Of a DNA stretch of 23,589 nucleotides, positions 1-8,739 are shown piece after piece. Numbering within the stretch: the stretch's first letter is position 1; each line of letters opens with the position of its first letter. The stretch comes from Pedobacter sp. UBA5917 (GTDB taxonomy: Bacteria; Bacteroidota; Bacteroidia; Sphingobacteriales; Sphingobacteriaceae): contig NZ_DJDT01000190.1 in assembly GCF_002432345.1 (NCBI RefSeq), forward strand, positions 1-23,589, given 5' to 3'. The notes under the pieces were generated by a model. It had not been told where the DNA came from and made no database searches. It saw only the letters and a list, made by a program, of their open reading frames with translations. Both the position numbers and the translations under genes were made by a program.

Positions 1-58
1 TGGTTAATCGGTTAACTGAATCATAGCGCCAATAGAAGGTTAATTTCTCATTTGCGAT

Positions 59-161
59 CGTCATCCTGAACTTGTTTCAGGATCTATCCGGCAAGCGTTA
101 CTCTCTTATAGACTTATCTTTTCCCTTTCGTTAAAGACCCTGAAATAAATTCAGGGTGACG
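59..161. repeat. Palindromic intergenic element with CGTCA/TGACG ends
   Basis: The element starts CGTCATCCTGAA and ends TTCAGGGTGACG, so its ends are inverted repeats with one mismatch. Each end is also a hairpin: ATCCTGAA/TTCAGGAT at 63-83 and ACCCTGAA/TTCAGGGT at 137-157. The centre (about 84-136) has no visible gene. It resembles the short interspersed palindromic elements common in Bacteroidota intergenic DNA, and related copies lie at 2899-2972 and 20758-20865. Bases 1-58 hold nothing I can identify. Confidence 0.7.
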
Positions 162-232
162 GTCGAGGAAGATTACCAAGCCTCTAAACTTCGGTCATCG
201 GACCTCTGACTTCAGACTTTTTAAGAATTCCT

Positions 233-261
233 GTAACCTTTTCAAAAAACGGTCGTCTTAT
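233..261 (+). promoter_or_regulatory. Candidate ECF-sigma promoter of the 391 receptor gene
   Basis: GTAACC with a following T-run (233-242) acts as the -35-like half and GTCTTAT (255-261) as the -10-like half. The 29-bp motif at 13991-14019 upstream of the ECF sigma gene has the same two halves at the same spacing. An AAC core at -35 and a GTC-type -10 fit ECF sigma factors in general. The leader to the ATG at 391 would be about 115-120 nt. The rest of 162-390 shows no gene. The promoter call is inference from shared motif and position. Confidence 0.5.
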
Positions 262-390
262 TTATAACTAAACAATGGGGAACCTTTCGTTCCGAGCTAA
301 ACTTTAAACAAGCAAGCAAAAAGTGAAAAGCGCATAAATAAGCGTTGTGGATTCTTATTGCCCATTTTTTTAAACTAACAAAACCTCAAC

Positions 391-2832
391 ATGAAAACAT
401 TTTACACCATATCGCTAACCTTAACCCTGCTTTTAAGCACTGCAGCAGGTTTTGCACAAACAAATCCCAAACCGAATATCAGTGGGGTAATTCTTGACGA
501 GAATAAAAAACCTGCAGATTACGTTACGGTTGTACTTTTCAAAGCAGCTGATTCGAGCATTGTTAAAACGGCCTTTACCGATCCGAGCGGTGCTTTTGCT
601 TTTAATGTGGTAAACAAAGGCAGTTATTTTTACAAAGCCAGCAACATGGGCTATAAAACCCTGAAGAGTAAAACTATCGTTTTAACAGAAAATAACCAAA
701 AGGTTGATTTCGGTACCGCACAGCTTGTTGCCACCGCACAGAATTTAAAAGAAGTAAATGTGGCGGTAACCAAACCCCTGATCGAGCGGAAAATGGATAA
801 GGTGGTGATGAACGTTTCGAACAGCTCAATCATGACAGGCTCTACGGCGCTTGAGGTTTTACAGAAAGCCCCTGGCGTAACGGTAGATCAGAACGATAAA
901 ATTTCGATGATGGGCAAACAGGGCGTCCTGATCCAGTTGGATGGCAAGCAGACTTACATGAGCAGTGCCGACGTGGCCAATCTGCTCCGTAACATGCAAA
1001 GCTCAGAGATCGAAAGTATAGAACTGATTACCAATCCTTCGTCTAAATACGATGCTGCCGGTAACTCAGGGATCATCAATATTAAAACAAAGAAAAGTAA
1101 AAGCGGTGGCACCAACGGAAGCTTAACCGGGACAGCAGGATATGGTAAAAATTTCAGGGGCAATGCCGGCTTAAACCTCAACCACAGAACGCAAAAACTG
1201 AATCTTTTTGGCAACTATAATTATGGCCGCAATGAACGCGATAACCTCATTGCCATCGACAGGATTTCGAACGGCACACCCGATACTTATTTTATGCAGG
1301 TGGGTACAAGCCACAGGAAACAGCAGAATAACAATTTTAAAGCCGGACTAGATTATTTTATCGACAAGAAAAACACCATTGGTGTATTGGTTAACGGTTA
1401 TTTTAACCACGGCACAGAGGCTTCGGTAAACAATACGGTTATCGGCCCGTCTTTTCAGAAAATTGATTCAACATTGGTCTCAAATACCCTGCAAACCAAT
1501 AAGTATAACAACATTTCTTATAATTTAAACTATAAATCGGTTCTGGATACCGCCGGTTCTGAAATTTCTGCCGATGTGGATTATTCTAAATACAATGGCA
1601 ACGACGGATCAAACTATGAAAACGATTATCTTTTTGCAAACGGAAACAGAATCCGCCCGATTAACTATACAAGGAATAATACCCCTTCAATAATCGATAT
1701 TAAAGCGTTTAAAGTTGATTATAATGTTTCGTTGAGCAAAACAGTAAAGTTAGAAGCAGGCCTTAAAAGCAGCTGGGTTAAAACCAATAACGACCTGCAG
1801 GCAGAGGAGCTGATCAGCAATAACTGGCAGAATGATGTACGCCGCAGTAACCAGTTTATTTACGATGAAAATGTTAATGCTGCTTATACCAATTTAAACA
1901 AACAGTTTAAAAATACCAGTGTACAGGTTGGTTTAAGGATGGAACAGACCAATTCGAAAGGGAATCTGGTGACCACCAATACTGTAGTTGAGCGCAGTTA
2001 CTGGGATTTCTTTCCTACATTATTTGTTCAGCAAACACTTTCGAAAAACAACCAATTGGGCTTTTCTTACAGCAGGAGGATCGACCGCCCAAGTTACGAT
2101 GCTTTAAACCCATTTATTTATTATCTTGATCAGTATACATACAGTAAAGGAAATCCATTTTTAAATCCGCAGTACACGCATAATTTCGAAATAAGTTATA
2201 CTTTATTGCAAAAATATATGTTATCAGTTGGCTATAGCAGGGTAAATGATGTAATTACAGAGGTGATTTTACCCGATGCAGCGAATAAGGCGCTGTACCA
2301 AACCAATGCTAACATTGCCAAAAATATCAGTTATAATGCCAACTTAAATATACCGGTACAGATTACCAAATGGTGGCAGACCAATAACAACCTGAATGTA
2401 TTTTACCTGAGTTTCGAAGCACCTGATTTAGCCGGAAGTGCCCTAAAAACAGGAAAAACATCTTTCCAGTTTAAATCGCAACAAACCTTTACCATTGTTA
2501 ACGGTTTTACAGCAGAGCTGAACGGAAGTTACGAATCGCCGCTCGATTATGGTACTTTAAGTTTAAAAGCGCGTTATTATGTTGATGCCGGGGTAAGCAA
2601 ATCGCTCTTTAACAAAAAAGCAAGTTTAAAGCTGGCACTTTCTGATGTATTTAACATGTCTGAAAATAATTTATCGAGTGCATATCCTGGTTTAACCTAC
2701 GAGGTGCACCAGAAAAACGAAACCCGGATAGGCCGTATCAGTTTCACTTACCGTTTTGGCAAGAACGAAATTAAACCGGCCCGCCGCCGCTCAACCGGCA
2801 CAGAATCGGAACAGGGAAGGATGAAAAATTAG
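391..2832 (+). CDS. Outer-membrane beta-barrel receptor (TonB-dependent-receptor-like, CarboxypepD_reg N-terminus)
   Basis: An 813-residue outer-membrane protein. It has a signal peptide (about residues 1-22, ending AGFAQ), then a carboxypeptidase-regulatory-like beta-sandwich (about 29-110; VVLFKAADSS, GAFAF, YKASNMGYK). A plug-like region (about 130-235) carries APGVTVDQN, VLIQLDGK, IESIELITNPSSKYDAAG and GIINIKTKK, typical of the outer membrane beta-barrel family 3 group of Bacteroidota. The rest is a barrel rich in alternating aromatic strands, ending in ISFTYRFG followed by a charged tail of about 25 residues. The substrate cannot be read from sequence. The ATG start is fixed by the signal peptide. 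The gene is monocistronic: an ECF-type motif precedes it at 233-261 and a strong terminator follows. The motif suggests control by the ECF factor at 14039, which is inference. Confidence 0.88.
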   Translation: MKTFYTISLTLTLLLSTAAGFAQTNPKPNISGVILDENKKPADYVTVVLFKAADSSIVKTAFTDPSGAFAFNVVNKGSYFYKASNMGYKTLKSKTIVLTENNQKVDFGTAQLVATAQNLKEVNVAVTKPLIERKMDKVVMNVSNSSIMTGSTALEVLQKAPGVTVDQNDKISMMGKQGVLIQLDGKQTYMSSADVANLLRNMQSSEIESIELITNPSSKYDAAGNSGIINIKTKKSKSGGTNGSLTGTAGYGKNFRGNAGLNLNHRTQKLNLFGNYNYGRNERDNLIAIDRISNGTPDTYFMQVGTSHRKQQNNNFKAGLDYFIDKKNTIGVLVNGYFNHGTEASVNNTVIGPSFQKIDSTLVSNTLQTNKYNNISYNLNYKSVLDTAGSEISADVDYSKYNGNDGSNYENDYLFANGNRIRPINYTRNNTPSIIDIKAFKVDYNVSLSKTVKLEAGLKSSWVKTNNDLQAEELISNNWQNDVRRSNQFIYDENVNAAYTNLNKQFKNTSVQVGLRMEQTNSKGNLVTTNTVVERSYWDFFPTLFVQQTLSKNNQLGFSYSRRIDRPSYDALNPFIYYLDQYTYSKGNPFLNPQYTHNFEISYTLLQKYMLSVGYSRVNDVITEVILPDAANKALYQTNANIAKNISYNANLNIPVQITKWWQTNNNLNVFYLSFEAPDLAGSALKTGKTSFQFKSQQTFTIVNGFTAELNGSYESPLDYGTLSLKARYYVDAGVSKSLFNKKASLKLALSDVFNMSENNLSSAYPGLTYEVHQKNETRIGRISFTYRFGKNEIKPARRRSTGTESEQGRMKN

Positions 2833-2838
2833 AAATAG

Positions 2839-2877
2839 AAAAGCCTCAAAATCTAAAGATTTTGAGGCTTTTTGTTT
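2839..2877. terminator. Strong bidirectional intrinsic terminator
   Basis: Perfect 15-bp arms (2839-2853 and 2858-2872) around the 4-nt loop TAAA, with core GCCTCAAAATC. T-runs follow on the plus strand (TTTTTGTTTTG) and also on the minus strand. It can end the plus-strand receptor gene and backstop the minus-strand thiamine unit coming from 2985. Confidence 0.9.
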
Positions 2878-2898
2878 TGTTGTTATTTTAATTCAATT

Positions 2899-2972
2899 CG
2901 TCACCCTGAATTTATTTCAGGGTCTATCTTGCTTTAAAGATCCTGATCCCGAAGATTCGGGACAGGATGACG
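2899..2972. repeat. Palindromic element, short relative of 59-161
   Basis: It begins CGTCACCCTGAA and ends CAGGATGACG. The internal hairpins are ACCCTGAA/TTCAGGGT (2903-2923) and TCCCGAA/TTCGGGA (about 2947-2962). The ends match those of the 59-161 element but the centre is shorter. It lies just after the stop codon of the acetyltransferase gene. Confidence 0.7.
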
Positions 2973-2984
2973 ATTCGTAAGTAA

Positions 2985-3479
2985 TTAAAACCTATACTCC
3001 ATTACATAATCATCCATAAAAAAACCTTCACCGATATCGAGTTTCACAGATTCTTTAATGGTGAAACCTCCTTTTAAATAAAAATCTTTGGCCTTATTGT
3101 GTTTATTTACATTAAGTTGTAATACACTTGCACCGGCATCTTTTACCTGGTTAAATACTTCGTTGATCAATATTTTCCCAACACCCTTGCCGTGCGCAGA
3201 AGGCAGTACATAAAGTTTATGTAATTTGTAAATCCGTTCTTCATGCCCGGTGATAGAATAACCTGCAAAACCCAATTGCTTTTCACCCTCTTCAGCGATG
3301 AGGAAAATATGCCCTTCCATTAATTGTTTAAGCAATTCGCCCCTGTTGTACATTTTATCAAGCATATAATCTATCTGCGCCTGTCCGATAATATCCAGAT
3401 AGGTTGACGGCCAGGTTTCTGCTGCAATATCCCTGATGATTTCTAAATCTTCTTCTTTTGCTTTTCTAAGGGTGATCAT
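2985..3479 (-). CDS. GNAT-family N-acetyltransferase
   Basis: A 164-residue cytoplasmic protein with the GNAT fold. It starts ITLRKAKEEDLEIIRDIA (beta1/alpha1), carries the acetyl-CoA pyrophosphate loop HGKGVGKIL at about residues 95-103, and ends with a beta-bulge region, LQLNVNKHNKAKDFYLKGGF. These are standard for acetyltransferases using acetyl-CoA; the acceptor substrate is unknown. Its ATG overlaps the stop of the upstream gene as ATGA (3476-3479), so the two are translationally coupled. It is probably the last gene of the TPP-riboswitch unit. A role in thiamine metabolism is not shown by sequence. Confidence 0.85.
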   Translation of the reverse strand: MITLRKAKEEDLEIIRDIAAETWPSTYLDIIGQAQIDYMLDKMYNRGELLKQLMEGHIFLIAEEGEKQLGFAGYSITGHEERIYKLHKLYVLPSAHGKGVGKILINEVFNQVKDAGASVLQLNVNKHNKAKDFYLKGGFTIKESVKLDIGEGFFMDDYVMEYRF

Positions 3480-4036
3480 ATCGGTTCGCTAATAAAAATG
3501 GGTTGTCCTGAAAAGGTAAATTCTACAAAACCGTCGTTTACCACTTTAAAAATCCCGTCTTCGTCCTGCATTAAATTGGTTACTTCGAGGTACCGGTTGC
3601 CATGGATCAAGAACTCACTTCCTGCAGGTTTCCAAACCGAAAAGCCCGATTTTATCGCATAATGTTTTGCCATTTCAGTAAAAACCACAAGATTAATTTT
3701 GTCTTCAAAACCCGCGTATTTTTCCAGGTCAAATTTATGGGTGATTACATTTACCGCCGGATATTTTTCTTCGTACAGGTAGTTTATTGCTACCATTAAG
3801 GCATCAACCGGCCCCTGGATTACTTTGGTGTTTTCCTGTGTTTCAGTCTGTGTTCCGTTTACCAGAACATCAACCTTTAAACCCAGCGATAATATTTTAT
3901 CGTAGTTTTGGGCATTAACCAAAAGCGTTGGACTCCATTCTAAGAGTTGGCCCAAAAGCTCTTCGTTAAAATTTCCAAGTTCCTCTATAAATAAAGCAGG
4001 CTCTTGTTTTTCTTTTACAATATGGTGTGAAGACAT
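3476..4036 (-). CDS. Thiamin pyrophosphokinase-like protein, catalytic motif degenerate
   Basis: A 186-residue protein that aligns by eye with the layout of thiamin pyrophosphokinase (thiamine + ATP to TPP). An N-terminal segment (LVNAQNYDKILSLGLKVDVLVNG, about 38-60) sits where TPK has its sugar-kinase-like strand followed by GDFDS. A middle helix (VDALMVAINYLYEEKYPAVNVIT) sits where TPK has DxxKAL and the following strand. The C-terminal beta domain ends VVNDGFVEFTFSGQPIFI, like the TPK 'SNxG...G.l.i' end. The GDFDS and nearby Asp residues that bind metal in true TPK are absent (NGTQTE instead), so activity is doubtful. It lies 64 nt after the DoxX-like gene and overlaps the acetyltransferase by 4 nt, inside a TPP-regulated unit, which supports a thiamine link. 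Family assignment is moderate; function is inference. Confidence 0.55.
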   Translation of the reverse strand: MSSHHIVKEKQEPALFIEELGNFNEELLGQLLEWSPTLLVNAQNYDKILSLGLKVDVLVNGTQTETQENTKVIQGPVDALMVAINYLYEEKYPAVNVITHKFDLEKYAGFEDKINLVVFTEMAKHYAIKSGFSVWKPAGSEFLIHGNRYLEVTNLMQDEDGIFKVVNDGFVEFTFSGQPIFISEPI

Positions 4037-4100
4037 ACTGCGAATATAGAAATTTCGACGTAAGTACAGTATAAGGAAGAATCAGCTTCGGGTAAAATGA

Positions 4101-5393
4101 TTACCGGTTATAAGGATGTTCGCTTACCCAGTGGAAGCCCCTGTTAATGAGCCTAAAATCTTTTATATCTTTCTTTTTAAAGCTTACCGCTATAGAATCT
4201 TTAGCCGTCAAACCTGAGATAACGAGCCTGTCTTTTCCAATAATATTGTAATTTAACACATATTTCAACGAATCTTTAGCCGTTGATTTTAATATAAGTT
4301 CTTTCTTTTTCTGGTTAAAAACAGTAGTGAAATTGGCGATGCTATCATTCATTTTTTTAACCTTGGCATAACCTTCATAATTGATGATCATCTGTTTCCA
4401 GCGGGTACTATCGGTAGTTATCGGGGCAAGTGTTTCTCCTTTAAACCTCATGCTTTCTACATTATATATTCCGTACAAAAATGGTTTAGGGGCCGCACTG
4501 CCATAAATTTTTGCCTGCTCAATAAACGAATACAGCAAAAAAACAACAGAAGCCGTAATATAAAGGTACTTTAGGCTATAAGCACCAATATACATCCATC
4601 GCTTTTTAAATGCTGGACGGTACATTTTTTCAAGTTGCTGGTTTTCGTATTTGATGAAGAAACGGTATAATTTTAAAAAATGCGGGGCTAAAATAAATAC
4701 ACTCATAACCACCAGCGCTGTAGAGAGTAATTTTACAGGAACATCGAAGAAATAATTCATCGACATTACGTGTGCGGTTGCTGCCAGCGACAGAAATGCT
4801 CCAACAACCACCGTTCTACGGAATAACAGTAAAATTGAAGAGACCTCTACAATGCCCATAAAAACATTGTAGCCCTTCGAAAAACCGAGAAACGTCCATG
4901 CCAGTCCCATTGGCGACGCATCCCCAAAGGGCTGCACCAACCTCATTAGCGAAGGGTCAGGAAATTGAAGCTTGATTACTTTTATTAAACCGTAAAATAT
5001 CAGGGTAAAAGCCAAATAAAACCTCACCAATACCACCAGCCAATAGTAAGCTGCGTTGTAGCTTTTGCGTTTACGGTCTAAAACCGACCAGATGATGCAG
5101 CCAATTACCGAAACGAAAAGCAAAAAAACCAGTAATACCCAATCATACGAAGTATCGCCACTGCCATTCGTATAAATGCTAAAATCGTAATGATATTGGA
5201 TAATGTGTTTAGAAAACCATGGAATAAAATCGTGCAGAACAAGATTTGATAACTGCAATAAACCAGATAGGAAAGTGAAAGCCCCATTATTGTTCAGGAG
5301 AATAAAAAGAGGGAGCAGGATAAAGAAAAACCTGAAGGATATTTTTTTATAAATATTCCAGGGCATGTTGGTTTTAAGCGCGTTTTCTGACAT
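4101..5393 (-). CDS. DoxX-like polytopic membrane protein with C-terminal soluble domain
   Basis: A 430-residue inner-membrane protein. About seven hydrophobic segments are visible: ~18-35, ~85-105, ~114-140, three between ~155 and 240, and ~272-290. The central four-helix part (VRFYLAFTLIFYGLIKVI, then GIVEVSSILLLF and AHVMSMNYFF) resembles DoxX/SURF4-type proteins. After the last helix come about 130 soluble, beta-rich residues ending in an aromatic motif, NRGFHWVSEHPYNR. The gene lies between thiE and the TPK-like gene (gaps 61 and 64 nt) downstream of the TPP riboswitch. DoxX relatives have no settled single function. Its place in this unit, with no PnuT-type permease present, makes it a candidate inner-membrane partner in thiamine or precursor handling; that is inference from context. 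Confidence 0.6.
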   Translation of the reverse strand: MSENALKTNMPWNIYKKISFRFFFILLPLFILLNNNGAFTFLSGLLQLSNLVLHDFIPWFSKHIIQYHYDFSIYTNGSGDTSYDWVLLVFLLFVSVIGCIIWSVLDRKRKSYNAAYYWLVVLVRFYLAFTLIFYGLIKVIKLQFPDPSLMRLVQPFGDASPMGLAWTFLGFSKGYNVFMGIVEVSSILLLFRRTVVVGAFLSLAATAHVMSMNYFFDVPVKLLSTALVVMSVFILAPHFLKLYRFFIKYENQQLEKMYRPAFKKRWMYIGAYSLKYLYITASVVFLLYSFIEQAKIYGSAAPKPFLYGIYNVESMRFKGETLAPITTDSTRWKQMIINYEGYAKVKKMNDSIANFTTVFNQKKKELILKSTAKDSLKYVLNYNIIGKDRLVISGLTAKDSIAVSFKKKDIKDFRLINRGFHWVSEHPYNR

Positions 5394-5454
5394 TTTAGGT
5401 AGGGGGTTTATCCCAAAACTAAAAATTATCCTACAGGCTTCAAATTATAAAACG

Positions 5455-6099
5455 TTAATTAACAGCGTTCTCTTTAACAGATGTGTAAAAATCCTGATAG
5501 GCTTCAATAAAATCGTCGGCAAAATTAACTGCTCCAGAAACAGCTATTCCATATACACCTGTCTGCATTAAAGCTTCTACATCGTAAATTTTAATACCAC
5601 CTACCGCTAACACGGGGAGATCAATTGATAAACGCTGCAATTCCCTTACGGCCTGCTGGTAATCCTCAAGGCCCAAAAGCGGATAACCGTTAGGCTTGGT
5701 TTCAGTTGCTGCATACGGACCAAAACCTGCATAATCTGCCCCTTCGGCTGCCAATCTGATTAAATTTTCAAGAGTATTTGCAGAGCCGCCCAATGTAATA
5801 TCATGCCCAACCAGTTTACGCAGGACATTAAAGTCAGCATCCATATTTTCGATGTGAAAACCCTGGATATCGGCTTTTCCATTTAAATGAACATGATCTG
5901 TAACGATTAAAGTGGTGCCCCAATCATCGCAGATTTCGGCAATAACATTGATATCCTGCAGGAGTTCTTCATCTGTTTTGGTCAGGCAGCGGTACTGGAT
6001 CCATTTTGCGCCTGCCTCACAAGCCAGTTGTGCCTGTTCGATGTGGCTTAAATTAGGAATATCGTGTGTAATGTATTGGAACTTTTCGATGTACTTCAT
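5455..6099 (-). CDS. thiE: Thiamine-phosphate synthase
   Basis: A 214-residue TIM-barrel enzyme expected to join HMP-PP and thiazole phosphate into thiamine phosphate in the cytoplasm. Family motifs in order: WIQYRCLTK (QxR region, ~34-42), VTDHVHLN (usual INDxxxLA), GFHIENMD (usual GVHLGQxD; final Asp kept), GGSANT (usual GVSxHT), GADYAGFGPYAATETK (phosphate/pyrophosphate loop intact), VLAVGGI, and GIAVSGAV. Length is normal. The Asn of IND is Thr here and GQE is ENM, so the Mg/pyrophosphate site is partly altered. TenI-like proteins share this fold, but the intact TETK loop favours ThiE. It lies 125 nt after the receptor gene in the TPP-regulated unit. No other thiamine biosynthetic genes (thiC, thiD, thiG) are in the window, so salvage is possible. 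Confidence 0.82.
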   Translation of the reverse strand: MKYIEKFQYITHDIPNLSHIEQAQLACEAGAKWIQYRCLTKTDEELLQDINVIAEICDDWGTTLIVTDHVHLNGKADIQGFHIENMDADFNVLRKLVGHDITLGGSANTLENLIRLAAEGADYAGFGPYAATETKPNGYPLLGLEDYQQAVRELQRLSIDLPVLAVGGIKIYDVEALMQTGVYGIAVSGAVNFADDFIEAYQDFYTSVKENAVN

Positions 6100-6152
6100 C
6101 AGGATTGGTAAATTAAAGGATTTTAAGATCAGCGTGGCAAGATAAACAAAAT

Positions 6153-6181
6153 CGCCATTACAAGCGCTCCTTGCAATGACG
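6153..6181. repeat. Palindrome between receptor and thiE
   Basis: Twelve-base arms (6153-6164 and 6170-6181) around CGCTC pair with one or two wobbles. On the minus strand it begins CGTCATTGCAAG. It shares the CGTCA terminus with other elements in the window and sits within the 125-nt gap between cistrons. It may stabilise or partly terminate the transcript. Confidence 0.6.
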
Positions 6182-6224
6182 ATCCTGGTACTTTTAAGCT
6201 GTAACCTTTCTGTTTTAATCTTTC

Positions 6225-8669
6225 TTAAAACTTAACGTTCAAACTTAATAAGAAGTTGGTTCCGGCCTGCGGATAGAAAAAGTTTTCCGTTGTACGGCTT
6301 CCACCATACTGGTAGCCATAGGTATAACCGTTGCTGGCGTATTTCTTATCTAAAATATTGTTCACCAATAAGCCAATGTTTATATTTTTAACGCCCACAA
6401 ATTTAAAATCGTAACCTAAACGTGCATTATTTACCCAGTAGCCGTTAAGGGTACGATCGTTATTCTGTGTATTATCCAGATATTGTTTACTTACATATTT
6501 ACTTTGTAACGCTACTGCAAAACCACTGATAGGTTTATAAACCAGCTCGCCAAAGAGTACAGCAGCAGGGGAATAAGAAATATCGGTAAGGTTATAATTT
6601 TTAACAACCTGTCCGCCGTTGTCATAATCATCATAATATTCGGTAAAATTCTTGATCTTGTTCCTGCTGAATGCTGCATTGGCATTTAAGATAAACTGTT
6701 TGCTAATGGTATAAGCACCATCCAATTCGATACCTAAACGGTAACTTTTATCAACATTTTGGCGGAAATTACCTCCAACATCGTTTATTTTTCCGGTAAC
6801 CACCAGTTGGTTTTTATAAAACATGCCGTAAGCATTGGCGCCCAGATTAAATTGATCATTTTTAAAACGGTAACCCAATTCTACGTCGTTCAAACGCTCA
6901 GGCTTTGGAGTGATACCCACTGTTGCATCAACATAATCATCCCTGTTTGGTTCTTTGTTGGCCACACTGAACGAAGCATATACATTAATTTGCGGATTGA
7001 TAAAATAGGTTGCCCCAAATTTAGGATTAAAGAAATTTAAGGTTTTATTTATCGCCAGGGTATTCAGCTTGTTTTCCGTTCCGGCAATATCATAATATAC
7101 GCGACGGTACTGCAGATCGGCAAATAAGCTTAAGGCTTCAACAGGACTGTAATTTACCTTGCCATAAACATTAAAGTCGGTTTTAAAACCGTCATTATCG
7201 TAGTAATGCCTGTCGATATCTCCGTTTGAGGCATATTGTGCCCAAATTACCTGTCCGAAATGTGCTCCTTTATATTCGTTATAGGCACCGCCCAACGTAA
7301 AATTCAGACTTTTTTGGGGTACATAGTTAAAAGCATAGGTAACCCCATAAAAATCGTTATCCAGCCAGCGGCGGCGGATAAGATCTGTTGCTTTAACCGG
7401 ATCGCCACCAGCGATAACAACCGGGTTTAATCCATAATTTTTCAGTGAGTCCTGAACCTTGTATTCTTCGTAGTAACCCCGGCCTTTGGTATAATGTAAT
7501 GCCCCGTTAAAAGAAAACTGTTCAGAAAGTTGCCTGGCATAAATTAACTGATAATGGTTTTGCTCATAGTTATCCGTTTGGTTATTATAAAGGAAACTGT
7601 TGTACCTCCGGCCAGAGTTTAAAAGGTTTGCGGCATCTTCTGCACTTAATCCGTTCCTATCGATATAGGCATTCATTCCGGCTACATCATTTTCTAAACG
7701 CGATTGCGGAATACCGTTCCATGATTGGTAGGTTTTCTCATTTCCGGAAAATACATTTACACGCAGTAAATCTTTATCGCCATGATAAGCGCCAGATAAG
7801 AAGTACGATTTTAGCAACGATGATCCACGGTCAACATAACCATCAGAACTGATCCTCGATAAACGGCCATCAAAGCTAAAACGGTTGTTAATCAAACCTG
7901 TTCCTACCTTTACCGTGTTTTTCCAGGTATTAAAACTGCCATAAGTGCTGTTTACCTCTGCATAGGGTTCGGTTTCACTGGCAGTTGTCTGTATGTTCAA
8001 ACTTGCCCCAAAAGCACCTGCGCCATTGGTTGATGTACCTACACCACGCTGGATCTGTACGTTATCAACCGACGAGGCAAAATCGGGCATGTTTACGTAA
8101 AATGTTCCCTGGCTTTCGCTATCGTTGATCGGAATGCCGTTAACCGTTACGTTGATCCTGCTGTTATCGCTGCCACGGATGCGGATACCTGTATAACCCA
8201 CACCGGCACCGGCATCGGAATTAACCACTACACCTGGCGTATTCTGAAGGATAAAAGGAAGGTCCTGCCCAAAGTTATTCTGTTGGATTTCTTCCTTACC
8301 GATATTTTTATAGGTAGTAGCCGATTTATCTGTGGCACGTGTTGCCCGTACGATTACCTCATCGGCAAGAAAATTTTGTGGCAACAGGCTAAAGTCCAAT
8401 GAGGTGTTCTGTTGTATCTCTATTGTTTTTTCAACTGATTTATAGCCAATATAACTTACTACAATAGTATATTTTCCGTTCGGCAAGTTCGTAATGTTAT
8501 AATTTCCGTTCGCATCACTCACCACAGCTGTTTTTTGATTTCTTAATTTAACCGTAGCCCCCTGAAGGGCATTCTGTGTTTGATCTGTTATTTTCCCGGT
8601 AACCGAAAGCTGTGCCGATGCAAACATGGGCAGTATTGCAACAAGCGCTGCAAAAAGTAAATTTTTCAA
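6225..8669 (-). CDS. TonB-dependent receptor under TPP riboswitch control (predicted thiamine uptake)
   Basis: An 814-residue outer-membrane receptor. It has a signal peptide (1-19, ending ASAQ), a carboxypeptidase-regulatory-like domain (about 20-100; GKITDQTQNALQGATV, GKYTIVVSYIGY), a TonB-box-like DEVIVRA (~103-109), a plug (~120-240; PFILQNTPGVVVNSD, GIRIRGSDNSRINVTVNGIP, GVGTSTNGAGAFGASLNIQTT) and a barrel ending in the aromatic LSLNVKF. The start is TTG: an in-frame stop lies a few codons upstream, no in-frame ATG precedes the signal peptide, and the next ATG would destroy it. The TPP aptamer directly upstream implies thiamine, its phosphates or precursors as substrate. Such TPP-regulated receptors are known in Bacteroidota; the substrate here is inferred. 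Confidence 0.88.
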   Translation of the reverse strand: MKNLLFAALVAILPMFASAQLSVTGKITDQTQNALQGATVKLRNQKTAVVSDANGNYNITNLPNGKYTIVVSYIGYKSVEKTIEIQQNTSLDFSLLPQNFLADEVIVRATRATDKSATTYKNIGKEEIQQNNFGQDLPFILQNTPGVVVNSDAGAGVGYTGIRIRGSDNSRINVTVNGIPINDSESQGTFYVNMPDFASSVDNVQIQRGVGTSTNGAGAFGASLNIQTTASETEPYAEVNSTYGSFNTWKNTVKVGTGLINNRFSFDGRLSRISSDGYVDRGSSLLKSYFLSGAYHGDKDLLRVNVFSGNEKTYQSWNGIPQSRLENDVAGMNAYIDRNGLSAEDAANLLNSGRRYNSFLYNNQTDNYEQNHYQLIYARQLSEQFSFNGALHYTKGRGYYEEYKVQDSLKNYGLNPVVIAGGDPVKATDLIRRRWLDNDFYGVTYAFNYVPQKSLNFTLGGAYNEYKGAHFGQVIWAQYASNGDIDRHYYDNDGFKTDFNVYGKVNYSPVEALSLFADLQYRRVYYDIAGTENKLNTLAINKTLNFFNPKFGATYFINPQINVYASFSVANKEPNRDDYVDATVGITPKPERLNDVELGYRFKNDQFNLGANAYGMFYKNQLVVTGKINDVGGNFRQNVDKSYRLGIELDGAYTISKQFILNANAAFSRNKIKNFTEYYDDYDNGGQVVKNYNLTDISYSPAAVLFGELVYKPISGFAVALQSKYVSKQYLDNTQNNDRTLNGYWVNNARLGYDFKFVGVKNINIGLLVNNILDKKYASNGYTYGYQYGGSRTTENFFYPQAGTNFLLSLNVKF

Positions 8670-8697
8670 TGTTTTTGTTTTTAGTTAAACCCATCGG

Positions 8698-8713
8698 AAA
8701 AAGGGGTTTCCCC
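8698..8713 (-). terminator. Terminator-like hairpin of riboswitch expression platform
   Basis: On the minus strand GGGGAAACCCC is followed by TTTTT, between the aptamer and the TTG start. An overlapping alternative pairing, ATCGG with CCGAT across the same bases, could act as an anti-terminator. The short GC stem plus U-tract fits ligand-dependent transcription termination; the switching mechanism is inference. Confidence 0.5.
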
Positions 8714-8739
8714 GATTTCAGTTAAACTTCCATAACTCC

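Noticed and set aside
5455..6099. TenI (thiazole tautomerase) instead of ThiE
   Set aside because: The GPYAATETK pyrophosphate loop and the final Asp of the HxxxxD motif are kept, favouring ThiE, though altered residues nearby leave some doubt.
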